From an uncultured Clostridia bacterium (GTDB lineage: Bacteria > Bacillota > Clostridia > Oscillospirales > CAG-272), in assembly GCA_905235755.1 (NCBI GenBank), contig CAJONA010000040.1, positions 1-9,872 on the forward strand: 9,872 nucleotides of DNA. The letters are read 5' to 3'. Positions 1-5,916 of the stretch are shown here, one piece after another. The notes beneath the pieces were generated by a model that searched no databases, was not told where the DNA came from, and saw only the letters and a program-made list of their open reading frames with translations. Position 1 is the stretch's first letter, and every line of letters begins with the position of its first letter. The position numbers were made by a program, and so were the translations under genes.

Positions 1-1672
1 TAATACTGCCCTTGGTATATAATTTACCGACAATTCCACCAACTGTACAACCTGAATCATTATTTGAAATAACTTTACCTGTAACGGTTATATTTGATAT
101 TTCGATATTACATTCTAAATCTTTATTTATATAACCATTAAGTGTTTTTGCGGCCGCCGCATCTGCACCAACAAGTCCTCCCAACATGTTAGAGTTATCA
201 CTTTCAAAAGAGACGTCTAATATCAAATTTTTAAATTCAACTTTTTCTCCTTTATGGTCACCACTAGCCCAACCAATTACGCCAAAAAATCCATTAGCAG
301 ACCCTGCATTTTTAGCGGTGTTTGTTTCTCCATAGGAAGATACATTTGTTTTATCTAATTTAACGTTGCTTATTTTTTTATTATTTCCATCAAATGTACC
401 ATGGAAAGGATAAGCACCATTTCCAATAGGATCCCAGTCTTCACCGGACATATCGATATTGGCAGTGAGTTTGAATGTTCCGCCTTCAAGTTTTCCTGCG
501 TTCCAAGCGTCACGGAAAGCAATAAGTTCTTCTTTGCTGCCAATTTCAGCAAATGTCTTTGCAGCACCTGCTGATGTTGCTTGAACAAGTTGTTTTGGTG
601 TCATTTCGCTTGCTGCTATTACTGTTTTACCGGTGTCAGTTACTTCGTCGTCATCTCCTTTTGAATTGGCAATAGCTACGGCTGTTGTGTTTTCTGCTGT
701 TGCAGCTGTCTTGTCACCAGTTGCTGTTGTAGAAACAAGAACTTCCTCACCTTCAATAGTTCCGTTTCCGGTTAACCAATAAAATTCGCTAGAACCTGCG
801 CTTGCAACTTCACAAACCAAAATTGGAGTCTCACCAATAGATGTTCCAACAGAATCACGACTCAAATCAGGAAGTTTTGCACCGGTTTCAAGTGTAATTT
901 TGATTTCAGTAAATGCATCACCTGTTTTAGCAAGGTGAATTTCACCAACTTTAGCATCGCTTGTAAGAGCAACATTACCTTTAGCAACTTTAACTAAAAA
1001 TACGATTCCGTTCTCTTCATAAGAAGCAGGTTTTACTGCTATGATATCAACATAGTCAGCTTGACCATAGTGAGCAACTTCATCTTGTGGTGCGTTCACA
1101 GTAAGTGTTCCGCCATTTGTACGGATAGTTACTGTCTGACCATTTTCAGAGCCGTTGTACGTGATCGACGTTACATTCGATTTGCCCGCGTCAAAGCCTT
1201 TTGTTGTTTCTATCGTCGTTTTCGTGCCCGTGTAGTACGTCGAATATGTTTCGCTTACCGTCTTCGAAATTACCCAGTAATCAACGTTTGCGGGGTTGGT
1301 AACTGTCTTTGTTGTTTCGGGTATGTACGTGATTTCGCCGTTGGCACCTTCGTCTTTATTGAAATAGCAGAAAACGTCATTCTTGCTGTCCCAAAGGATC
1401 TCATTGTCCGTTGCGGACTTATTGATCTTGCCTACGTCATAGCCGAATTTTTCAGCCGCGTCGAGGGCGGACTGCATCGTCGTATGCTTGCCGTTTGTCG
1501 CGCTGTCAACCGTGAGCGCGGTGTTCATGTTTCTGATAAGCTGTGTGTCGGCGCTTATCTGTGCCGTTCTGATGATATTTGAAAATGTGGGTATCAAAAT
1601 TGCCGCCATAATTGCTATAATCGCAATGACAACAACGAGCTCCACAATTGTAAAGGCTTTTCTGTTTTTCAT
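1..1672 (-). CDS. Prepilin-like secreted protein with GLUG-type repeats (3' end beyond window)
   Basis: The frame is open from an ATG at 1672 to the left edge (557 codons plus one base), so the C-terminus is missing. A GGAG ribosome binding site lies 9 bases before the ATG. Residues 1-30 form a class III (type IV prepilin) signal: a short basic leader MKNRKA, then FTIVELVVVIAIIAIMAAIL, with Glu at +5 of the predicted mature protein. The residue before the cut is Ala, where Gly is usual. Residues 30-170 look like a pseudopilin stem. Near residue 400 comes LTANIDMSGEDWDPIGN followed by FHGTFDGNNKKISNV, then GGLVG and GGIVGK, which are typical of GLUG repeats in Gram-positive surface proteins. 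Inferred role: a membrane-anchored or pilus-like surface protein or adhesin processed by a prepilin peptidase. Codon usage is C/G-ending up to about residue 174 and strongly A/T-ending after it. No pilus assembly gene is in the window. The prepilin call is firm; the adhesin role is inferred. Confidence 0.88.
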   Translation of the reverse strand, partial: MKNRKAFTIVELVVVIAIIAIMAAILIPTFSNIIRTAQISADTQLIRNMNTALTVDSATNGKHTTMQSALDAAEKFGYDVGKINKSATDNEILWDSKNDVFCYFNKDEGANGEITYIPETTKTVTNPANVDYWVISKTVSETYSTYYTGTKTTIETTKGFDAGKSNVTSITYNGSENGQTVTIRTNGGTLTVNAPQDEVAHYGQADYVDIIAVKPASYEENGIVFLVKVAKGNVALTSDAKVGEIHLAKTGDAFTEIKITLETGAKLPDLSRDSVGTSIGETPILVCEVASAGSSEFYWLTGNGTIEGEEVLVSTTATGDKTAATAENTTAVAIANSKGDDDEVTDTGKTVIAASEMTPKQLVQATSAGAAKTFAEIGSKEELIAFRDAWNAGKLEGGTFKLTANIDMSGEDWDPIGNGAYPFHGTFDGNNKKISNVKLDKTNVSSYGETNTAKNAGSANGFFGVIGWASGDHKGEKVEFKNLILDVSFESDNSNMLGGLVGADAAAAKTLNGYINKDLECNIEISNITVTGKVISNNDSGCTVGGIVGKLYTKGSI

Positions 1673-1714
1673 TATATAATCTCCATTTATTATTTTTTTG
1701 TTATTTTTGAGCGC

Positions 1715-1768
1715 AAAAAAGCAATGCGAAAGAACCGAACGCGTCGTTCGGAAAAATCACATTGCCAA
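1715..1768 (-). terminator. Rho-independent terminator of the small membrane protein gene
   Basis: On the minus strand GCAATG (1765-1760) pairs with CATTGC (1726-1721). Three more pairs extend this outer stem, and an inner perfect 7-bp stem CCGAACG/CGTTCGG closes on a 3-base loop. Six T residues follow directly (1720-1715). It lies just after the stop codon at 1777 and upstream of the prepilin-like gene, so it should separate the two transcripts. Confidence 0.75.
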
Positions 1769-1776
1769 AACAGAGA

Positions 1777-2265
1777 TCAATTCAAAAGCCGTGCAAGCCT
1801 TTTATATATGTTTTGATAATTTATTATGTAAGCAAACTCGCAAAACGTGCGCGTCCTGCGAGGTCTGCGAACAAATGTCGTTCCGCGGCAAAAGCCTCTT
1901 ATCAGCTTGACTACTTTGACCGTTAAGAACGCCGCAACGATCAGCGACGCGGCAAAGAACACGATCGCCAAAACAGCCGATCCCAATGATAAGGATTTGA
2001 AGAATATGAACGGCGCGGTGAGCGTTTCGTGCATCAAGTTCATGAACATTCTCGCGGCATAATCGCTCTTGTAGATATTTACAAAGACTTTTGTCAATGC
2101 GCTGCCGCCGAAATAGAACGGGATATACAGGAGCATAACGATAAAGAGCACTGCGAAAAGTGTCCATGCCGTCTTCATTTTTGAGCGATCCAGCGTGTGC
2201 AGGATAACTATGCCCGACGCTATGAACAGCAGGCTGTACAGCAGTACCTGTATCGAGATATCCAT
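1777..2265 (-). CDS. Small multi-span membrane protein, function unknown
   Basis: 162 residues from an ATG at 2265, preceded by a strong AAGGAGGGG ribosome binding site. Three hydrophobic stretches are visible: about residues 5-23, 32-53 and 93-117. The tail is basic and probably cytoplasmic (VRRPRRTRTF and onward). I do not recognise a family and see no catalytic motif. It is transcribed alone: a perfect TTGACA-17-TATAAT promoter lies upstream and a hairpin terminator follows. Two boxes matching the Spo0A-binding consensus flank the -35 element, so sporulation or stationary-phase control is likely. The reality of the gene rests on promoter, ribosome binding site, terminator and membrane-protein composition. 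An overlapping longer frame (1802-2437) lacks these and is rejected. Confidence 0.75.
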   Translation of the reverse strand: MDISIQVLLYSLLFIASGIVILHTLDRSKMKTAWTLFAVLFIVMLLYIPFYFGGSALTKVFVNIYKSDYAARMFMNLMHETLTAPFIFFKSLSLGSAVLAIVFFAASLIVAAFLTVKVVKLIRGFCRGTTFVRRPRRTRTFCEFAYIINYQNIYKRLARLLN

Positions 2266-2308
2266 ATATGCTCCCCTCCTTTATCGAAATATATATTCTC
2301 AATTTCGT

Positions 2309-2337
2309 ATTATACAGCGTTTCGACAAATCTGTCAA
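2309..2337 (-). promoter_or_regulatory. Consensus sigma-A promoter for the small membrane protein
   Basis: Reading the minus strand, TTGACA (2337-2332) and TATAAT (2314-2309) are separated by exactly 17 bases. Both hexamers match the consensus perfectly. The start codon lies about 43 bases downstream of the -10 element. A promoter this strong next to two operator-like boxes suggests the gene is held off by a repressor in some conditions. Confidence 0.85.
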
Positions 2338-2361
2338 GTGGAAATATTTGTTTTGTCGAAA
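2320..2361. promoter_or_regulatory. Pair of Spo0A (0A) boxes flanking the -35 element
   Basis: TTTGTCGAAA occurs on the plus strand at 2352-2361 and, inverted, at 2329-2320 (seen as TTTCGACAAA on the plus strand). Both contain the core TGTCGAA, which fits the known Spo0A box TGNCGAA. The inner box sits in the spacer between -35 and -10; the outer one lies upstream of -35. Centres are 32 bp apart, about three helical turns. A degenerate third copy, TTTATCGAAA, is at 2280-2289 near the ribosome binding site. Binding over the spacer would be expected to repress. Regulator identity is inferred from the motif only. Confidence 0.6.
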
Positions 2362-2425
2362 TTATTTTAAAAAATTTTTTCGCCCGCGCCGAAAGCGTCC
2401 GCTTCGCGGCGTGCCGCCGCTCATC

Positions 2426-2481
2426 CCAGGTCCGCAAAAAAGAAAAAACGCCTTCGGCGCTTTTTTCTTTGGTGGACCTGG
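2426..2481 (-). terminator. tmRNA terminator, extended into the acceptor end
   Basis: Directly after the encoded CCA the minus strand reads AAAGAAAAAAGCGCC, loop GAA, then GGCG and two T-runs. This forms a 10-bp A:T stem stacked on a GC-rich 4-bp tip with one bulged G. The arms continue outward: CCAGGTCC, which is the tmRNA acceptor strand (2481-2474), is complementary to GGACCTGG at 2433-2426. The arms add up to about 22 pairs. The first T-run provides termination. The plus strand also gives a hairpin followed by TTTTTTC. Confidence 0.75.
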
Positions 2482-2839
2482 CGGGAATCGAACCCGTGTC
2501 CGAAAACCTCTCCGTATGACCTTCTCCGCGGGCAGTTTATCTCTTAAATTCCCCTTCGGCCCTCAGACAAACAGGAGGACGGTCGGGTAGCGCTTTTGTT
2601 CATGGCGGATACAAGTGCGAAATCTCCGCTCACGTTCATCACTGCGTGACGCCTCATCCTATGCCGTGATACTCAAAGGAGAGACGGGCGGCTAATCGTG
2701 CCGCAGCGCTGCCTTAGGCAGCCATGGCGAGTTCTTTTTTATCTTCGTCGTTTAATTTTAAGGTTGGGCAGTTTACAAGATTACCCGGCTTGCCGCGCTT
2801 ATCATACTTCAAAATCCCCGTCGAAACCGGTACAGGCCC
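2470..2839 (-). ncRNA. ssrA: Transfer-messenger RNA (tmRNA)
   Basis: Rescues stalled ribosomes by acting as alanyl-tRNA and then as template for a degradation tag. The 5' end GGGCCTG (2839-2833) pairs with CAGGTCC before the encoded CCA (3' end at 2470), giving a 7-bp acceptor stem with the G3-U pair required by alanyl-tRNA synthetase. The conserved GGTTTCGACGGGG follows the 5' arm. The T arm CGGGTTCGATTCCCG spans 2496-2482. The tag frame ends GCC ATG GCT GCC TAA (stop 2716-2714). With GAC at 2749-2747 as resume codon the tag is (A)DEDKKELAMAA; with AAC just before it, (A)NDEDKKELAMAA. The resume codon is not certain. Length is 370 nt, within the usual tmRNA range. The gene has its own promoter and terminator. 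Confidence 0.97.
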
Positions 2840-2852
2840 GTATGACATCTGT

Positions 2853-2881
2853 ATTATACACCAAAACGCCGACAAAATCAA
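2853..2881 (-). promoter_or_regulatory. Promoter of tmRNA
   Basis: On the minus strand TTGATT (2881-2876), a 17-base spacer and a perfect TATAAT (2858-2853). The mature tmRNA 5' end at 2839 is 14 bases beyond the -10 element, so a short leader removed by RNase P is expected. Confidence 0.8.
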
Positions 2882-2910
2882 CAAAATTTTTTCGATTATT
2901 TCATTTCCCC

Positions 2911-2939
2911 TTGATTTAATTGCGGTTTTGGTGTATGAT
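2911..2939 (+). promoter_or_regulatory. Promoter of the M6 protease gene
   Basis: TTGATT (2911-2916), a 17-base spacer, and TATGAT (2934-2939), giving a leader of about 55-60 bases. The 29-bp unit matches the divergent tmRNA promoter at 23 of 29 positions, including the 12-base block GTTTTGGTGTAT at the spacer/-10 junction. In the leader, TTGCCGT (2955-2961) can pair with ACGGCAA (2982-2988), just ahead of the AGGAGG at 2993-2998. Confidence 0.7.
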
Positions 2940-3003
2940 GATATCAGAAATATTTTGCCGTATTGTCACAAGCAAATTATCACGGCAATTTCAGGAGGCC
3001 AAT

Positions 3004-5085
3004 ATGAAAAAATTATTATCGGTTTTTATTGCGCTCATAATGCTGTTTATGATACCCGTCAACATTCTGGCGGCTGACGGCGACGACGATGAAACGACAG
3101 ATGAAAACACGACAGAGATCGCCCTTCTCATCATAAGCGCAAGTTTTGACGCCAACGGAAACGGCGTGAACGACTACGATCTCGCAAATCCGACAAAGCT
3201 GTACTCAGACCCCCAAGACGATTATTTCGGCGAGCAGTGGGCGGAAGTTTCGGCAGACGCATATTACGATAACTTCTTCGGCTCAGGCTACAGTGTGTCG
3301 AATTTCTATGAAGAAATGACGATGGGCAAGATAAAATTTGTTCCCGTAGTGCTCGACGTCCCGAAGGATACCAACCAAAAGGACGGCTGTATAGACGTCG
3401 TGATAGAGCAGATCCATCCGTCGGCATATCCGAAAAAATTCGGCGGCACGGAATCTCAGCGCACCGCGTTCTGCACATCTACGATCGACAACATTATTAA
3501 AGCCACCGACGAATACATAGACTATAAAAAATACGACAGAAACGGCAACGGTGTTCTTGAAAGCGATGAACTCATCATATCGATAATGAACCCCGGTCCT
3601 TCGCAGGAATCGACCGGTAAATCGGAAAACACGACATATCCGCGCGGCTATTTCGCTGTATGGAGCACATCGCAACCCACAAAAGCCGTTATCGACGGCC
3701 TCACGTACGGCAGCGCCATAACAAATATGGGTGAATATACAAAGCCCGGCAATTTGCAGACAGTCGGCACGGCGTGCCATGAGATATGCCACAACCTCGG
3801 CGCAGAGGACATATACGACAGAAAAGTCGGCGCCTCCGGCACGCCGTTGACGCCATGGCCGTGGGTAGGCTGGTTCTCACTTCAGCACAGCGGCAACTAC
3901 AGCGGCGGCGGCTCGACTCCGACATACCTCGATCCGTATCAGCGCGTCTATCTCGGCTGGGCGGATGAAGTCGTCGTCGGCGAGGGCGAGTATACGCTTT
4001 ATTCGACGATGACGCGCAAGTATCAGGTGCTCAGGATCAACACTCCCGACCCCGACGAGTATTACCTTGTCGAGATAAGGCTAAAAGAAGGATTTGAAAA
4101 AAATCTTACAAGCGGAAATCTCGGCACGGGCGGCATATGCGTATGGCATATCGACGAAACGTCAAACAGAAAGTATTTCATTGACGGCACGGCTTGCTCC
4201 AATTATATGTTCGGCGGCTCGTATCACGACCCCGGCATCGTCGTCCTGCACGCGTCCCAGGCAGACGGTCTCTCGCATTCGACTCCGTCGGTAAATCCGT
4301 TCTATTTCGCGGGCGAAAACGCTAAAAAACGAAATCTCAAGTTCGAGTCCATGAACTTCCGCTCTCCGCTTCAAGACAAAGATACCGGCGACTACGGTCT
4401 GAACACGTATCCGAAAAACTGGATCGGCGAGAAATACTACAACGTCATCATCGAACCGCTCACAGAGCCGGGACAGGAAATGACGATCAAGATCTCGATA
4501 GATGCAAAGGGCGGCGTCGCGCCCACGCTCATAATAAATACGTTCTCCGCGAAAGGCCTTTCGCTTTCGGCGTCAGGTTCCTTAAAAGTGACCGACCTCG
4601 AAGCGACGGAATACGGATTTATGATCTCGACCGATGAGAACTTTGAAAATGACGTTCAGAAAGTGGCATTGACGGAAAGCAACGGCACCGCACAATTCCG
4701 CGATCTGGCGCCGGAAACGACGTACTATTCGAGAATGTACGCCGTGACCGAATACGGCACGACATACGGCGCGGCAAGATCGTTCACGACGGCGGCAGAG
4801 GATGTGCCTGAAGAATCTACCGAAGTCACGACAGAAGCGACAACGGAAGCGACAACAGAAGGAACGACCGAAGAATCAACGACCACTGTCGAAACGCCGA
4901 TCGCCACGACGGAAGGATCGTCAACCGCCGAAACGACCGTGACAACCGAAGAAACGACGCCGAATACAGGAAAATCCGGCTGCGGCTCCTTGATAGGAGA
5001 AACGGGCATAGCGGTATGCCTCATATCCATCGGCGCCACGGTATTTGTCAGAAAAAAGAAACAGGACGACAAAACCGAGGAATAA
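3004..5085 (+). CDS. M6-family (immune inhibitor A-like) secreted zinc metalloprotease
   Basis: 693 residues. I chose ATG 3004 because AGGAGG sits 5 bases upstream and a signal peptide starts there (MKKLLS, hydrophobic core, cut near LAA at about residue 24). An in-frame ATG at 2920 lies inside the promoter and is rejected. The zinc motif HEICHNLGAED (His259, Glu260, His263, Asp269) fits the HExxHxxGxxD pattern of peptidase family M6. Downstream LDPYQRVYLGW matches the family region that follows the active site. DRNGNGVLESDE, upstream of the active site, is a good EF-hand-type calcium loop. Residues about 505-598 look like a fibronectin type III domain. Residues 603-652 form a Thr/Glu-rich stalk. 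The end has PNTGKSGCGS (653-662), a hydrophobic span (about 663-682) and RKKK. Inferred role: cell-wall or membrane-tethered protease acting on extracellular proteins; substrate unknown. It stands alone, with its own promoter and terminator. Confidence 0.93.
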   Translation: MKKLLSVFIALIMLFMIPVNILAADGDDDETTDENTTEIALLIISASFDANGNGVNDYDLANPTKLYSDPQDDYFGEQWAEVSADAYYDNFFGSGYSVSNFYEEMTMGKIKFVPVVLDVPKDTNQKDGCIDVVIEQIHPSAYPKKFGGTESQRTAFCTSTIDNIIKATDEYIDYKKYDRNGNGVLESDELIISIMNPGPSQESTGKSENTTYPRGYFAVWSTSQPTKAVIDGLTYGSAITNMGEYTKPGNLQTVGTACHEICHNLGAEDIYDRKVGASGTPLTPWPWVGWFSLQHSGNYSGGGSTPTYLDPYQRVYLGWADEVVVGEGEYTLYSTMTRKYQVLRINTPDPDEYYLVEIRLKEGFEKNLTSGNLGTGGICVWHIDETSNRKYFIDGTACSNYMFGGSYHDPGIVVLHASQADGLSHSTPSVNPFYFAGENAKKRNLKFESMNFRSPLQDKDTGDYGLNTYPKNWIGEKYYNVIIEPLTEPGQEMTIKISIDAKGGVAPTLIINTFSAKGLSLSASGSLKVTDLEATEYGFMISTDENFENDVQKVALTESNGTAQFRDLAPETTYYSRMYAVTEYGTTYGAARSFTTAAEDVPEESTEVTTEATTEATTEGTTEESTTTVETPIATTEGSSTAETTVTTEETTPNTGKSGCGSLIGETGIAVCLISIGATVFVRKKKQDDKTEE
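4822..4881 (+). repeat. Five 12-bp units coding a Thr/Glu stalk
   Basis: Five consecutive 12-base units each starting with GAA (4822, 4834, 4846, 4858, 4870). The second and third (GAAGCGACAACG and GAAGCGACAACA) differ at one base. They encode four-residue units of the type E-x-T-T. Multiples of 12 keep the frame, so unit number can change stalk length without breaking the protein. Confidence 0.7.
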
Positions 5086-5104
5086 GAGATAATCATTAAA
5101 AATA

Positions 5105-5146
5105 AGATCGCCGTGCAAGCTTAAGCTTGCACGGCGATCTGTTTTT
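5105..5146. terminator. Bidirectional terminator between convergent genes
   Basis: A perfect 16-bp stem (5105-5120 with 5125-5140) closes on the loop TTAA; as TTAA is self-complementary, all 36 bases form a perfect palindrome. GTTTTTATG follows on the plus strand and TATTTTTAATG on the minus strand. It lies 19 bases after the protease stop codon and also downstream of the minus-strand addA cluster, so it can end both transcripts. Confidence 0.9.
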
Positions 5147-5221
5147 ATGCCTTACCGGTGGTTTTTATGTTTATTATGTTCTCGGTCGCGGCATGGCGTT
5201 ATTTTACGCGATATTATTATC
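5147..5221. other. Short spacer with no recognised gene
   Basis: Between the bidirectional terminator and the stop codon of the small Cys-rich gene. I see no ribosome binding site with a convincing frame on either strand. It is probably the 3' untranslated end of the minus-strand transcript. Confidence 0.5.
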
Positions 5222-5317
5222 TTATCCGTTGCAGCAGCAGCAAAGGATAACGATGGCGATCAATATAATCCAAAGGCAGCTGTTATTCTCGAAAAGATTG
5301 CAAAGACAGTTATTCAC
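5222..5317 (-). CDS. 31-residue Cys-rich single-span membrane peptide
   Basis: A GTG-started frame: GGGAGGA lies 6 bases before the GTG at 5317, and TAA ends it at 5222. The product starts MNNCLCNLFENNSCLW, continues into a hydrophobic stretch (about residues 15-25, WIILIAIVIL) and ends in four consecutive Cys then NG. Seven of 31 residues are Cys. The layout (Asn/Cys-rich head, CLWII-like hydrophobic segment, Cys cluster) resembles tiny proteins I have seen encoded in Clostridia genomes, some linked to spores; that comparison is from memory and function is unknown. It follows the four-span membrane protein gene by 86 bases with the same direction and may share its transcript. Support comes from the ribosome binding site, spacing and composition. 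Confidence 0.6.
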   Translation of the reverse strand: MNNCLCNLFENNSCLWIILIAIVILCCCCNG

Positions 5318-5335
5318 AAAAAGTCCTCCCTTTAA

Positions 5336-5369
5336 AATTTACGTAAATCAGATGAGTCGTTCTCATCTG
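5336..5369. repeat. Two adjacent palindromes ahead of the Cys-rich peptide
   Basis: ATTTACGTAAAT (5336-5347) is a perfect 12-bp palindrome. Next to it CAGATGAG (5349-5356) and CTCATCTG (5362-5369) form an 8-bp stem with a TCGTT loop on the plus strand. On the minus strand these lie between the stop codon at 5404 and the GGGAGGA site. There is no clear T-run, so this is more likely an operator or an RNA processing/attenuation element than a terminator. Confidence 0.5.
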
Positions 5370-5403
5370 TTACTATTCTATGTCGGAGAGGATTTATTGT
5401 GAA

Positions 5404-5886
5404 TTATTTTTTGCTTTTTGAAAAGCCTATCGCGTATCCGACTGAGAATGACGCCACGAGCGCGACGAAAGCGATGTACACCTCATAATACGACAGCGTT
5501 TTGCCGATAAGCGTCGTAAAATATGAGCTCAGTATTTGAAAAATACCCGTTCCGAGGCTTCCGATGACGACGGCAAGATCCGATTCTCCGCTTCCCGTGA
5601 GAACAAGGACAGTGAAGATGGCTATACAAATCAAGGGCAGCGCGTTGCCGATAAGAACGGCTTTCAAAAATCCGACGCCGCTTTTCGCAAATCTGTACGC
5701 CGCGTATCCCGTGATAAATATCCCCGCGGCCACGACGAGCACGCCGACGAGCGTGATCTGATAAACGGGACCTATCAAAATGCCCGCTTCAAAGTCTATC
5801 ATCAGCATCAGCAGCGTGATGAGCGCGCTGCCTATCGGCCACAACGCCCAAAGCCATACGGATAAATTTTTATTTTTTGACGCCAT
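5404..5886 (-). CDS. Four-span integral membrane protein, function unknown
   Basis: 160 residues from ATG 5886 with AGGAGG 8 bases upstream. Four hydrophobic segments: about residues 9-30, 40-62, 74-98 and 134-155; the region around 100-125 is also fairly hydrophobic. The N-terminus (MASKNKN) and C-terminus (FSKSKK) are short and basic, so both ends are probably cytoplasmic. No catalytic or ligand motif is recognised and I cannot name a family. It starts 30 bases after the addA stop codon, with no terminator in between, so co-transcription with addA is likely. Whether it has any link to DNA repair cannot be told from sequence. Confidence 0.82.
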   Translation of the reverse strand: MASKNKNLSVWLWALWPIGSALITLLMLMIDFEAGILIGPVYQITLVGVLVVAAGIFITGYAAYRFAKSGVGFLKAVLIGNALPLICIAIFTVLVLTGSGESDLAVVIGSLGTGIFQILSSYFTTLIGKTLSYYEVYIAFVALVASFSVGYAIGFSKSKK

Positions 5887-5916
5887 TTATTGTTCCTCCT
5901 GTGTAAGTGTCGTTTT

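Noticed and set aside
1..1140. AT-rich segment as an insertion sequence or mobile element
   Set aside because: It is part of an unbroken reading frame with surface-protein motifs; no transposase or terminal repeats seen.
1061..1582. Plus-strand frame of 173 codons opposite the prepilin-like gene
   Set aside because: It has no ribosome binding site, its protein is full of Cys and Arg without domain character, and the opposite strand holds a gene with clear prepilin and GLUG motifs.
1802..2437. Longer minus-strand frame (211 codons) overlapping the small membrane protein
   Set aside because: Its start lies upstream of the perfect promoter, so it could not be made from that transcript; it has no good ribosome binding site and its protein lacks membrane or domain character.
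2426..2481. Integration (att) site at the ssrA 3' end
   Set aside because: ssrA ends are common integration targets, but the duplicated acceptor sequence is inverted, not direct, and no integrase or phage gene is present in the window.
2195..2590. Plus-strand frame through the tmRNA 3' end, coding a GGPGGNRTR-like peptide
   Set aside because: This is the well-known false protein produced by translating antisense to tRNA-like T-arm and acceptor sequences.
2920..3003. 28-codon N-terminal extension of the protease
   Set aside because: The upstream ATG lies between the -35 and -10 elements, has no ribosome binding site, and would bury the signal peptide.
4725..5096. Minus-strand frame rich in Val and Ser
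   Set aside because: It is the mirror of the Thr/Glu stalk repeats; low complexity and no start signals.
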